Assembly (NCBI GenBank): GCA_963663145.1
Contig: OY760134.1
Span: 992,001-1,056,000 of the forward strand
Origin: Azotimanducus sp963663145
Lineage (GTDB): Bacteria; Pseudomonadota; Gammaproteobacteria; Pseudomonadales; Azotimanducaceae
Length of the DNA stretch: 64,000 nt
Reading direction: 5' to 3'
How positions within the stretch are numbered: position 1 is the first letter of the stretch; each line of letters opens with the position of its first letter. Below, one piece after another: positions 7,860 through 16,016 of the stretch. The notes under the pieces are model-generated. The model did not search any database and was not told where the DNA came from. It saw nothing but the letters and a program-made list of their open reading frames with translations. The translations under genes and the position numbers were made by a program.

Positions 7860-8499
7860 CCGCTTGTCCGCTCACTTGCTGATGGTCTGCCTGCGAGTGG
7901 TTGGGGTAGGTCTTCCATTGCGGTTCGTAGGCTTCTGACTGATCTCCCCATGCGTGCCAGCCTTCTTGGCTACCGCGCGCGAACAGTTCCAGATAGGGTC
8001 CGGGACTACAGGCCTCAATCAAGTCATATTGTTCGTCCGGCTTGCGGCTATGTTCCCGCTTGCGGGAGACAATAATGTTCTCTTGACGTCTGCCGGGTGC
8101 AAGGGTCCTCGCATTCTTGCCGCGAATGCCAAATAAGAGCACTTCCGTCACGTTTCGAAAATAAAACCCAACGCCGCGCCGATCGGGTCCTCCATCCTTG
8201 CGTACCTTGTACCAGATAAGATTGGTCTTGTACTCAAATCCCCAATGTCGCATGGTGTCAAGGCCATGGGCAAGTAAGGCATTGGGAACCCACAAGTAAA
8301 GGTGGGCAGTTTCGTTGACGACCGAACCTACCGGAAGTTCGCCAATTTCGTCAAAGGAGAGTGTGGAGTAGCGGGAAAGACGCTTGTGCTCGGGCGCCAT
8401 CTTTCCGGTTTTGTTGTTGAATCGCCACGGCGGATCCGCCAGCACGGTGGAAAATCGCTGATCGGGGAAGTTCTTCAGAAGATCATCTGCGGGAGACAC
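7807..8499 (-). CDS. MT-A70 family DNA adenine methyltransferase (R-M system)
   Basis: SAM-dependent N6-adenine methyltransferase of 230 residues. The catalytic motif DPPW is at residues 22-25 (VLADPPWRF), with the family blocks AHLYLWVPN and FYFRNVTEVLLFGIRG. The start is a GTG at 8497-8499 overlapping the TAG of the upstream nuclease gene (TAGTG), so the two are translationally coupled. Linkage to two BglII/BstYI-type endonuclease genes identifies it as the protecting methylase of a type II restriction system. The recognition site cannot be read from sequence; BstYI and BglII relatives act on GATC-containing sites. Confidence 0.9.
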   Translation of the reverse strand: MSPADDLLKNFPDQRFSTVLADPPWRFNNKTGKMAPEHKRLSRYSTLSFDEIGELPVGSVVNETAHLYLWVPNALLAHGLDTMRHWGFEYKTNLIWYKVRKDGGPDRRGVGFYFRNVTEVLLFGIRGKNARTLAPGRRQENIIVSRKREHSRKPDEQYDLIEACSPGPYLELFARGSQEGWHAWGDQSEAYEPQWKTYPNHSQADHQQVSGQAAQRHLFDTSAKEETSQA

Positions 8500-9089
8500 T
8501 ATTCATCCTTCCGGTACAAATTCTTCGAGATTCCGAACACGATGAGTGGGCAGCCACCTCCGCCTCCACCTTCGATACGAGGTATGAGCTTGCTCATGTG
8601 GGTGGTGGATGCCCCAAACGAGGCACCCCGACCCAATGAAGAGAATATTTCCTGCAATTCGTCGCAACGCGTGATGATAATCCCGAGGCTGATCGCTCGA
8701 AGTTCGAACAAGAGCCGAAAATTGTTGAGGTCGCGATCAAAAAACGGATCCTTGTTGTTCCATTCGATTTCAAGTGCAACCCTGTTTCGAAAACAATCAA
8801 CCTTGTGGGTAGGGCTCTGCATTGAGCGGTCATCTACAACGACTATTGTGTCGAACGACTTTTCCTCCCAACCTCGCTGAAACAGAAATCCATCGATATC
8901 CGCTGCGACCGCAGACTTCCGTCCTCCTCCTACCGCAATCCAACTCCTCTTCAGGCGGAACCTCTCCAATAGATCCACCAGGTCGGACCACTCATTTGAG
9001 AAGTCCTCTTTGAGAATGGCGCACGCATGCTTCCATTCGTGAACTTCGTAGTTCTCAAGAATGAAATCTGACAGTAGGTCTATTCCCAC
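8499..9089 (-). CDS. BglII/BstYI-family type II restriction endonuclease
   Basis: Predicted restriction endonuclease of 196 residues. The core reads VDCFRNRVALEIEWNNKD then FFDRDLNNFRLLF: an Asp followed nine residues later by Glu of E-I-E, matching the D-x8-E-x-(E/Q) active site of the BamHI/BglII fold. Further family-like blocks are GASTTHMSKLIPRIEG and a six-glycine run. It lies directly upstream of, and overlaps by one base, the MT-A70 methyltransferase, so it is the likely active cutter. The specificity is not deducible. Confidence 0.8.
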   Translation of the reverse strand: MGIDLLSDFILENYEVHEWKHACAILKEDFSNEWSDLVDLLERFRLKRSWIAVGGGRKSAVAADIDGFLFQRGWEEKSFDTIVVVDDRSMQSPTHKVDCFRNRVALEIEWNNKDPFFDRDLNNFRLLFELRAISLGIIITRCDELQEIFSSLGRGASFGASTTHMSKLIPRIEGGGGGGCPLIVFGISKNLYRKDE

Positions 9090-9143
9090 AATATTAAACC
9101 TTGGTCCGCACTCTGTTGAAACTGGCCCGCTGTCCGGAGCATT

Positions 9144-9743
9144 CTATGCCTGAACGCCGACAAGCACTAAAGGAACCGGTGGTAATCCACGTCCGTGATG
9201 AGTCAAGTTCATTTGGTCGCGTTCAAAACAGGCGGTCGTGGAACTTAGCTGCGATTCAAATCTCTCCATTGGGAGAATTCTTATTCCCACATCAATCTCA
9301 TCGGCAACGAAGAATCCCAAGTAGTTTGCAAAAGAGTCTTGGGCAACGGGAGAGTAAGTTCCGAATTGTACGTTCAGTGCGGTGCGTTCCTTCAAGAGGT
9401 CTGTCTGCGTGTTCGTCTCGGCGGGCGAGTGTTTGGCAGGGGTAGTCGGCTTTGCCTTCTCGGTATTGCTGGCTCCGGAACCACGTTGAGAAGTGGATTC
9501 GTTTTCAGTCTCTTGATAGTTCGTCGAAAGTTCGTTCCATCCGCGGTCTCGAAGCGCTCGACGAAATCGAAAGCCCAGCTCCGTCGAGGAGTAGAGCGTT
9601 CCGTCTTGTTTTGAGGATGTGGCCTTGCATGCTTCAGCATCGATAGAAGACACGACTTCAAGGGTCTCTTCCCATAGCTTCGGCTTACGAATCATAAGAA
9701 ACTCCTCTCCATTCATGTGGGAGTAAGTAGCTTCGACACGCAT
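9144..9743 (-). CDS. BstYI-like restriction endonuclease with altered active site
   Basis: A 199-residue protein resembling BstYI/BglII. The N-terminus (YSHMNGEEFLMIRKPKLWEE, then SIDAEAC) and C-terminus (ADEIDVGIRILPMERF, GRGLPPVPLVLVG) follow the family, separated by a polar low-complexity linker at about residues 75-115. The catalytic block reads TDLLKERTALNVQFG: the Asp is present, but the Glu expected nine residues later is Asn (codon AAC), leaving N-V-Q instead of E-V-Q. It may therefore be catalytically dead, perhaps a DNA-recognition partner or a decaying paralog. It is first in an apparent operon with the second nuclease and the methylase. Confidence 0.78.
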   Translation of the reverse strand: MRVEATYSHMNGEEFLMIRKPKLWEETLEVVSSIDAEACKATSSKQDGTLYSSTELGFRFRRALRDRGWNELSTNYQETENESTSQRGSGASNTEKAKPTTPAKHSPAETNTQTDLLKERTALNVQFGTYSPVAQDSFANYLGFFVADEIDVGIRILPMERFESQLSSTTACFERDQMNLTHHGRGLPPVPLVLVGVQA

Positions 9744-9883
9744 TGATACCCGCCCCGGGGAAAGCCAAAATTATAGACCGAGAAGATCAGGGGAGGCTCC
9801 ACCCTTCAGCCTCGCCTCGCCAACGACTGCATGGAGAGATGGTGGATTGCGTAGAATAAATGCACCGCAACTGGAGGGAGCAA

Positions 9884-11245
9884 ATGTCGGACGGGAAACT
9901 TGGTGTCAAGACTGAGGTTCAGCGATTCATGCGCGGGCTTGTGCGTCGTAATGAAGGCGAGCCGGAGTTTCATCAGGCTGTGCAGGAGGTTGCGGAGAGC
10001 GTTATGCCGTTTATCCGTGACCATCAACCATACAAGGATGCGCGGGTTCTCGAGCGGCTGACGGAGCCGGACCGGGTGCTCATCTTTAGGGTTGTCTGGG
10101 AAGACGACAACCACAATGTCCGTGTCAACCGGGCTTGGCGCGTGCAGTTCAACAACTGCATTGGGCCATACAAGGGCGGACTCAGGTTTCATCCGTCGGT
10201 GAACCTCAGCATCCTCAAGTTCCTTGGGTTTGAACAAATCTTCAAGAACAGCCTCACTGGATTGCCCATGGGTGGCGGCAAGGGTGGGTCGAACTTTGAT
10301 CCCAAGGGCAAGAGCGACCGCGAGGTGGAGCGCTTCTGCAAGTCCATGATGATCGAACTGCATCGGCACATAGGCGAGGACACGGACGTGCCGGCTGGCG
10401 ACATCGGCGTGGGCGCGCGCGAGATCAGCTATCTGTTCGGCCAGTATCTGCGCCTCGAAAACCGTTATGCCGGCATATTGACCGGTAAGGGATTAGATTT
10501 TGGTGGCAGCTTGGTGCGGACCGAGGCGACTGGATACGGCTGCGTGTATTTTTGCGAAAACATGCTCAATCACGTGGGTGAGGGCATGCAGGGCAAGACG
10601 GTTGCCATTTCGGGCTCGGGAAACGTCGCCATCTACGCGGCGCAGAAGTGCATCACGCTCGGTGCCAAGGTGCTCACCCTGTCGGACTCCTCTGGATTCA
10701 TTCATATTCAAGGCGGTATGGACCGAGACCTGTTGGAGTTTGTGCGCGATTTGAAGGAGGTGCGGCGCGGGCGCATTGCGGAAGCTGCGAAACAGTTCAA
10801 GCACGTCAGCTTCCATGCGGGAGAGCGCCCCTGGGGCGTTCCGGCGGAGGTCGCCTTGCCCTGCGCCACGCAGAACGAAATCAGTGCCGATGAGGCCAAA
10901 TGTTTGGTCAATAACGGCCTGCGTGCGGTGTGCGAAGGCGCCAATATGCCGACCGAGCTTGAGGGTGCGCATATCTTTCTCGATGCCAAGGTGCTGTTTG
11001 GGCCAGGCAAAGCGGCCAATGCCGGGGGTGTGGCGGTCTCGGGTTTGGAACAGAGCCAAAACGCGCAGCGCCTCTCTTGGAGCGCCAGCGAAGTGGACTC
11101 CCGCTTGCAGACTATCATGTATGACATACACACCACCTGTGTGCAGTACGGCGATGAAGGGGATTTCGTGAACTACGTCAAAGGCGCCAACATAGGAGGC
11201 TTCCGCAAGGTCGCCGACGCCATGTTGGCCTATGGGATCTTCTGA
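9884..11245 (+). CDS. gdhA: NADP-type glutamate dehydrogenase
   Basis: Hexameric glutamate dehydrogenase (453 residues) linking ammonium assimilation with 2-oxoglutarate. Motifs: GPYKGGLRFHPSVN, LTGLPMGGGKGGSNFDPKGK with the catalytic Lys, PAGDIGVGAREI and the Rossmann motif SGSGNVA. The long form with a FCKSMMIELHRHIG segment is typical of biosynthetic NADP enzymes. The start at 9884 is supported by GGAGGGAG immediately upstream; an in-frame ATG at 9860 lacks this. It stands alone, divergent from the restriction genes. Confidence 0.95.
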   Translation: MSDGKLGVKTEVQRFMRGLVRRNEGEPEFHQAVQEVAESVMPFIRDHQPYKDARVLERLTEPDRVLIFRVVWEDDNHNVRVNRAWRVQFNNCIGPYKGGLRFHPSVNLSILKFLGFEQIFKNSLTGLPMGGGKGGSNFDPKGKSDREVERFCKSMMIELHRHIGEDTDVPAGDIGVGAREISYLFGQYLRLENRYAGILTGKGLDFGGSLVRTEATGYGCVYFCENMLNHVGEGMQGKTVAISGSGNVAIYAAQKCITLGAKVLTLSDSSGFIHIQGGMDRDLLEFVRDLKEVRRGRIAEAAKQFKHVSFHAGERPWGVPAEVALPCATQNEISADEAKCLVNNGLRAVCEGANMPTELEGAHIFLDAKVLFGPGKAANAGGVAVSGLEQSQNAQRLSWSASEVDSRLQTIMYDIHTTCVQYGDEGDFVNYVKGANIGGFRKVADAMLAYGIF

Positions 11246-11262
11246 TCGGCGGCGGCGTTTCG

Positions 11263-11484
11263 CTACTCGATTTCCTCGCAGTCCCAGCCGTCCTCGGCTT
11301 CGTTGGGGACGCAATCGAAGGGTCCTTCGGGTCTGCGCTCAGCGCTGTCGGGCGTGTTTGGGATGCCGGAAGGCGCGGCGGCAGACCCATCGCCACCTCC
11401 GCAGGCAGCCAAGAGAAAGCCGATGGCGAACGCCAGCAGCAAGCACATGAATTGATTGATTCTTGCCGGTCTGAGGACGCCCAT
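11263..11484 (-). CDS. Small putative lipoprotein
   Basis: A 73-residue protein with an N-terminal hydrophobic stretch ending in the lipobox LLAAC followed by GGGDG, so it should be processed to a membrane-anchored lipoprotein of about 45 residues. The mature part is Pro/Ser-rich and then acidic (GWDCEEIE) with two further Cys. No family is recognised. An in-frame start also exists at 11505. It is convergent with gdhA and ends only 17 bases from it. Confidence 0.6.
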   Translation of the reverse strand: MGVLRPARINQFMCLLLAFAIGFLLAACGGGDGSAAAPSGIPNTPDSAERRPEGPFDCVPNEAEDGWDCEEIE

Positions 11485-11608
11485 GCTGTATCGCTCAAGT
11501 AGCAAAGGTGGCTATTCTACTCGCCTGATGCGCCTTGAGCCTCTGTCTGGCACCCCCAATTTCCCCGCTTTTCGTCCGACCCAAGACTTAATTGATAGCG
11601 AAACCTCG

Positions 11609-11636
11609 TTGTCATATGTCGCTGCTAGGCTATGAT
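11609..11636 (+). promoter_or_regulatory. Sigma70-type promoter for the HNH gene
   Basis: TTGTCA (11609-11614) and TATGAT (11631-11636) are separated by 16 bases, 35 bases ahead of the ATG at 11671. Both hexamers are close to consensus. Confidence 0.6.
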
Positions 11637-11670
11637 GCGCACATTTTGAAGGTGTTCGGACAATCAGTCC

Positions 11671-12255
11671 ATGACAAATTTGCAGGCAACAGAGCGTGCG
11701 CCGCGCATTCTTCGCCTCAATCATGCCGGAATGCCCTCTTCTTGGGCGACCTGGTATGAGGCGTCGCGACTCTACGCCCGCGATTTGGTGATTTGGACGC
11801 TCGGAGACCCCGTGATCACGCTTCGCGGCGGCTATTCGCGCAGGCAGAAGAAGATCTCCGAACTTGAAATCCACGGCATCGTTGCGTGCCGGGGAAAGAT
11901 CTTCATGCGCGAAAGTCTGATCCCTCCGGTGAGCAACCCCGCGCTCTTTGCCCGCGATGGCCAAATGTGCATGTATTGCGGCGTGGAGACGCGCAACCTC
12001 ACGCGCGACCACCTGGTGCCCAAGTCGCGAGGCGGCCAGGATAGCTGGGGAAACGTCGTGGCGGCCTGCTACAAGTGCAATCATCGCAAGGGCAGCAGGC
12101 TGCTCGAAGAGAGCGGCATGGAGTTGCTCGCGCTGCCCTACGTCCCGAATTTCGCCGAGTATCTCGCGCTGATTAACAGCGGCCGCATACTCGCCGATCA
12201 GATGGACTTCCTCAGGGCAAGGTTCGGCAGCGAGAGCCGACTGAAAGCGGCGTAG
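11671..12255 (+). CDS. HNH endonuclease family protein
   Basis: A 194-residue protein with a C-terminal HNH domain: CMYCG, then LTRDHLVPKSRGG, then WGNVVAACYKCNHRKG, giving the two zinc-binding Cys pairs and the catalytic His. This short HNH type is widespread as a single-copy chromosomal gene in proteobacteria, and its biological substrate is unknown. The N-terminal 85 residues (MPSSWATWYEASRLYARD region) are typical of the group. A clear promoter lies upstream and rnhA follows 16 bases downstream. Confidence 0.85.
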   Translation: MTNLQATERAPRILRLNHAGMPSSWATWYEASRLYARDLVIWTLGDPVITLRGGYSRRQKKISELEIHGIVACRGKIFMRESLIPPVSNPALFARDGQMCMYCGVETRNLTRDHLVPKSRGGQDSWGNVVAACYKCNHRKGSRLLEESGMELLALPYVPNFAEYLALINSGRILADQMDFLRARFGSESRLKAA

Positions 12256-12271
12256 ACTGCTCTTCGAACAG

Positions 12272-12772
12272 TTGCCGATAGCTGTGGCTAGTTCGGAGCC
12301 CAAAAGCGTTTTGATCTATACGGATGGGTCCTGTCTGGGGAACCCCGGACCGGGTGGCTACGGCGCCATATTGGATTTTTGTGGACATCAAAAGGAACTT
12401 TCCGGCGGCTTCCGTTTGACGACAAACAACCGCATGGAGCTGCTTGCGGTGATCGAAGGCTTATCGGCGCTGAAGCAACCCTGTAACGTGACGCTGTACA
12501 GCGATTCGCAGTATGTGGTGCAGGCGATGGAAGCCGGCTGGCCACAAGGGTGGAAGGCGAAGGGTTGGCGGCGCAAGGACAAGAAGCCGGCGGTCAACCC
12601 GGACCTTTGGGAAAGGCTGCTGGCCTTGTGTGAAACGCATCGGGTGAAATTCAAATGGGTGAGAGGACACACCGGACATCCGCAGAATGAGCGCTGTGAT
12701 CGGCTCGCGGTGGCGGCGGCGAAGGGCGAGGACTTGGCGGTTGATGCGGAGTACGAGAGGGTTGCCTGCTAA
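12272..12772 (+). CDS. rnhA: Ribonuclease HI
   Basis: Cleaves the RNA strand of RNA-DNA hybrids (replication primers, R-loops). The active-site carboxylates are visible in LIYTDGSCLGNPGPGGYGA, NRMELLAVIEGL and LYSDSQYV, with the final Asp in NERCDRLA, and the basic protrusion is the WPQGWKAKGWRRKDKK segment. Length 166 is normal. The start is uncertain: TTG at 12272 or GTG at 12284, both just ahead of conserved sequence. It is not next to dnaQ, its common partner. Confidence 0.94.
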   Translation: MPIAVASSEPKSVLIYTDGSCLGNPGPGGYGAILDFCGHQKELSGGFRLTTNNRMELLAVIEGLSALKQPCNVTLYSDSQYVVQAMEAGWPQGWKAKGWRRKDKKPAVNPDLWERLLALCETHRVKFKWVRGHTGHPQNERCDRLAVAAAKGEDLAVDAEYERVAC

Positions 12773-12784
12773 GGGTCTGTCGAA

Positions 12785-12799
12785 TCCGGCGAGGCCGGA
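12785..12799. terminator. Hairpin between convergent rnhA and cysS
   Basis: TCCGGC and GCCGGA form a perfect 6-bp stem with a GAG loop in the 40-base gap between the convergent rnhA and cysS stop codons. It has no T run on either side, so it may act as a weak bidirectional terminator or RNA-stabilising hairpin. Confidence 0.4.
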
Positions 12800-12812
12800 G
12801 CAGGAGCCGCGC

Positions 12813-14222
12813 TCACACTCGCTTGATGGCGCGGCTGGGCGCGGTGGACATGTCGAAGATCTCGTAGCCTTGGGTGACGAGCTCGTCGCGGATAGCGTCG
12901 GCGGTGGCGAAATCCCGTTGTTGGCGAGCCTCGTTTCGCAGGTGCAGTTGTTTGAGCACTTTGGTGTCGAGATTGCGCGTCGCTTCAAGGTAGTTGCCTA
13001 TGGCTTTCGTTGACATGAGACCGATCAGGCGACCCGAGGCATGTAACTGGGCTCGTTTCTGATCCGCAAGCGCGGGGTCGCGATTCGCTTCGCGCGCAAG
13101 GTTGTTGATCGCCGCGAGCGCGCGTGGCGTGTTGAGGTCATCAAGGAGCGCATTCCACACCTCATCCGGCACCGAACCTTGCTTACACTTCGGCGCAAGG
13201 TCATCCACAATCAGCGTCTCGTAGAGGCGAAACAAGGCGGTGCGCGAACTTGTGAGCAATTCATCGCTAAAGGCCAAGGGACCACGATACTGCGCGGTGA
13301 GGAGCGCGTAGCGAAGCGTTTCGCCCGTGTGCTTGGCAAGGAGCTCGCGCACCGTCTTGATGTTGCCGCGTGACTTGGCCATCTTTTCGGTGCCGAGCGT
13401 GAGCATGCCGTTGTGTAGCCAGAAACGAACAAACTCGCTGGTGCCTCCGTGCAGGCAGACGCTTTGGGCACGTTCATTCTCATGGTGCGGAAACTGAAGG
13501 TCCGAGCCGCCACCGTGAATATCGAGCGGAAAGCCCAATAGTTCGAGGCTCATGGCCGTGCACTCAATGTGCCAGCCAGGGCGACCACGCCCCCAAGGGC
13601 TCTCCCAACCTGGTTGCTCGTCACTTGAGGGTTTCCACAGCACGAAATCCTTCGGGTCCTTCTTGTAGGGAGCGGGGTCGACGCGCGCTCCAGCGAGCTG
13701 CTCTTCGGGATTCCTGCGAGAGAGATCGCCGTAGTGGCTCCAACTCGGCACATGAAAGAGTGCGTGTCCCTCGGCGACGTAGGCATGTCCCTTGTCGATC
13801 AGCCCTCGGATACAACCGATCATTTCGTCTATGTACTTGGTCGCGTGGGGCGCGTGAACCGGGTCGAGGCAACCGAGCGCCGCCATGTCGTCAACGAAGG
13901 CTTGCGTGAAGCGCTTGGTGAGCGATTCGGTGGACTCCCCGGTCTCGGCGGCGGCGGTGATGATCTTGTCTTCAACGTCGGTAATGTTGCGCACATAGTC
14001 GACCCGATCGAATCGTACGCTCAGTACGCGATAAAGCGTGTCGAACACTACCGAAGAACGCGCATTGCCAATATGCACCAGCCCGTAGACGGTGGGACCG
14101 CAGACGTACATGGTCACGCGGCCGGGATCTTGGGGCTCGAATTGGCGCTTTTCCCGTGCGCGGGTATCGAAGAGCAGCATGGGACGTTTGCGCTGCGCTT
14201 CGCTGACGATTCGGTCAGTCAT
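12813..14222 (-). CDS. cysS: Cysteinyl-tRNA synthetase
   Basis: Class I aminoacyl-tRNA synthetase charging tRNA-Cys. The HIGH signature is VHIGNARS, the KMSKS loop reads EKMAKSRGN, and the zinc ligands appear in YVCGPTVYG, GWHIECTAMS and FPHHENERAQS. At 469 residues it is full length. It is the last gene of the minus-strand moaB-lipA-peptidase-hisI-cysS operon and overlaps the hisI end by 8 bases. Confidence 0.96.
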   Translation of the reverse strand: MTDRIVSEAQRKRPMLLFDTRAREKRQFEPQDPGRVTMYVCGPTVYGLVHIGNARSSVVFDTLYRVLSVRFDRVDYVRNITDVEDKIITAAAETGESTESLTKRFTQAFVDDMAALGCLDPVHAPHATKYIDEMIGCIRGLIDKGHAYVAEGHALFHVPSWSHYGDLSRRNPEEQLAGARVDPAPYKKDPKDFVLWKPSSDEQPGWESPWGRGRPGWHIECTAMSLELLGFPLDIHGGGSDLQFPHHENERAQSVCLHGGTSEFVRFWLHNGMLTLGTEKMAKSRGNIKTVRELLAKHTGETLRYALLTAQYRGPLAFSDELLTSSRTALFRLYETLIVDDLAPKCKQGSVPDEVWNALLDDLNTPRALAAINNLAREANRDPALADQKRAQLHASGRLIGLMSTKAIGNYLEATRNLDTKVLKQLHLRNEARQQRDFATADAIRDELVTQGYEIFDMSTAPSRAIKRV

Positions 14223-14622
14223 CCGACGACACCCGGACGCTGTTCTCGTCCACCTTGAGATAAAAGCAGGTTCGGCGATTCGTGTGGCAGGCGGGGCCTG
14301 TCTGGTCGACTTCGAGCAAAAGAGCGTCGCCGTCGCAATCGATGGTCAAGGCAACCAAGCGCTGTATGTGGCCCGAAGTCTCCCCTTTTCGCCAGAGTTG
14401 CCCGCGAGAGCGCGAAAAATAACAGACCCGTCCGGTGGCGAGCGTCTCCCGCAAGGATTCCAGATTCATCCAAGCCAGCATGAGGACTTCTTTGCTGTCC
14501 GTCGACTGCGCGATGGCCGGTATGAGTCCCTGTTCATTGAAGCGCAGCGACGAAAGCACTTCATCGAGCGCCACCCGATTGCCATCTTGGGTGGTTTCGA
14601 GCCGCGCAAACAGATCGCTCAT
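14215..14622 (-). CDS. hisI: Phosphoribosyl-AMP cyclohydrolase
   Basis: Zinc enzyme opening the adenine ring of PR-AMP in histidine synthesis. Motifs: EVLMLAWMN, CYFSRSRGQLWRKGETSG, TIDCDGDALLLEV and GPACHTNRRTCFY with metal-binding residues. It is the monofunctional 135-residue form, without the HisE domain found fused in enterobacteria. The start at 14622 overlaps the upstream peptidase stop by ATGA. It is separated by about 9 kb from hisH-hisF in this window. Confidence 0.94.
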   Translation of the reverse strand: MSDLFARLETTQDGNRVALDEVLSSLRFNEQGLIPAIAQSTDSKEVLMLAWMNLESLRETLATGRVCYFSRSRGQLWRKGETSGHIQRLVALTIDCDGDALLLEVDQTGPACHTNRRTCFYLKVDENSVRVSSDD

Positions 14623-16016
14623 GGGGAGAACCTTTGTTCCAGATAGCGGAACACGGCCTGCAGCGAGGGCGTATCGCCGCCGACCGGATAACCGGGACGC
14701 GCCTGGGTGTTCCACGCCATCATGTCGAAGTGTGCCCAGTCGATATTTTCCTCAACGAACTTCTGTAGGAACAGCGCGGCATAGATGGCACCGTTGTAAG
14801 GGCCATATCCGGCGTTGTTGATGTCTGCGACCTTACTCTTGAGCTGCCACTCGTAGGGCTTGTGCAGAGGTAGGGGCCAGACAGGATCTTCCACCGCTTG
14901 GCCGGATTCGCATAGGTCATTTGATAAGGCGTTGGAGGAGGCGAACATGGCCGGTAGCGAGGTGCCGAGAGCGATACGCGCGGCGCCGGTGAGGGTTGCG
15001 AAATCAAGCAGCAGATGCGGGGATTCCTCGCAGGCGAGCGCCAACGCATCGCAAAGCACCAGCCGCCCCTCCGCATCGGTATTGCCGATCTCGACCGTGA
15101 TGCCCTTGTAGGTCTTGAGGATATCCCCTGGTCGGTAGGCGTTGCCGGAAATGGCGTTCTCCACCGTCGGCAGCAGCACGCGCAAGCGCACCGGAAGCGC
15201 ACGGCGCATCACCAGAGCCCCAAGCGCAAGCGCTACCGCCGCGCCACCCATGTCTTTTTTCATCAGCTTCATGCCTTGTGCGGTCTTGATGTCGAGGCCG
15301 CCCGAATCGAAGCACACGCCCTTGCCAACCAGTGTCAACTTGGGATGATCGGGATCGCCCCAAGTGAGGTCGACGAGCCGTGGCGGGTCGGCACTCGCGC
15401 GTCCGACCGCATGGATCGCACCGAATCCCGCATCAAGCAGGTCATCGCCCACCGTCTCTTTGAAGCCCGACCCGCAATCCTTGGCGACTTGCTTGGCAAT
15501 GGCCGACATGGCCGACGGCAGCATGTCCGAAGCGGGCGTGTTGATCAGGTCGCGGGCAAGCCAGATGGCGCTGGCAATGGCAATCACTCGCTCAAGATCG
15601 GCCTCCCTTGGCGCGATGAGTCTCGGTCGGGCACCCTGTTCCCGCTTGCTTTTCGTCTTGTATCGATCAAATCGGTAGCCTGCGAGCGCCCAGCCGAGCA
15701 AGGCCGCTTCGAGGTCTGGCGGATTGCCGCAGAGTTCAAAGTCGCCTTCGGGCAGGGACTTGGCAGCGCGCGCCAGGGCCGCGAAGCCTTCTCCGGGCTT
15801 GGCGATGATCAGTACGCTTGCTGGCTCCTCAGCCGTCTCACCCGGAAGCCAGAGAGGTGCCTGACGTGTGGCTTTGATGCGTCGAACCTCGAGCCAAGCC
15901 TTGGTGACTTCGCCTTGCGAGGCGCGCCAGTCCTCGAATTCGCCTCGTTCAAGGCAAATGAGTGGAGTGGCTTCCTCGTTTGCGGAGCAAAAGAGGTCTC
16001 GAGGCTGAATAGTCAT
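14619..16016 (-). CDS. M17 leucyl aminopeptidase family protein
   Basis: Cytosolic metallo-aminopeptidase of 465 residues. The catalytic region contains VGKGVCFDSGGLDIKTA, MKKDMGGAAVALA and the M17 signature GNTDAEGRLVLCDALALA. The C-terminal domain is complete; the N-terminal macro-like domain is shorter and divergent from canonical PepA, so it may belong to the PepB-like branch. The start at 16016 overlaps the lipA stop by ATGA; the reading frame extends upstream inside lipA only as a shadow. A second, canonical PepA is encoded at 36756-38207. Confidence 0.9.
   Translation of the reverse strand: MTIQPRDLFCSANEEATPLICLERGEFEDWRASQGEVTKAWLEVRRIKATRQAPLWLPGETAEEPASVLIIAKPGEGFAALARAAKSLPEGDFELCGNPPDLEAALLGWALAGYRFDRYKTKSKREQGARPRLIAPREADLERVIAIASAIWLARDLINTPASDMLPSAMSAIAKQVAKDCGSGFKETVGDDLLDAGFGAIHAVGRASADPPRLVDLTWGDPDHPKLTLVGKGVCFDSGGLDIKTAQGMKLMKKDMGGAAVALALGALVMRRALPVRLRVLLPTVENAISGNAYRPGDILKTYKGITVEIGNTDAEGRLVLCDALALACEESPHLLLDFATLTGAARIALGTSLPAMFASSNALSNDLCESGQAVEDPVWPLPLHKPYEWQLKSKVADINNAGYGPYNGAIYAALFLQKFVEENIDWAHFDMMAWNTQARPGYPVGGDTPSLQAVFRYLEQRFSP

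Noticed and set aside
8302..8880. 192-codon plus-strand frame across the restriction genes
   Set aside because: Opposite the methyltransferase and BglII-type nuclease genes, which carry catalytic motifs; no support for a plus-strand gene.
12785..12799. Strong intrinsic terminator between rnhA and cysS
   Set aside because: The hairpin is perfect but has no T run in either direction, so it is kept only as a weak terminator candidate.
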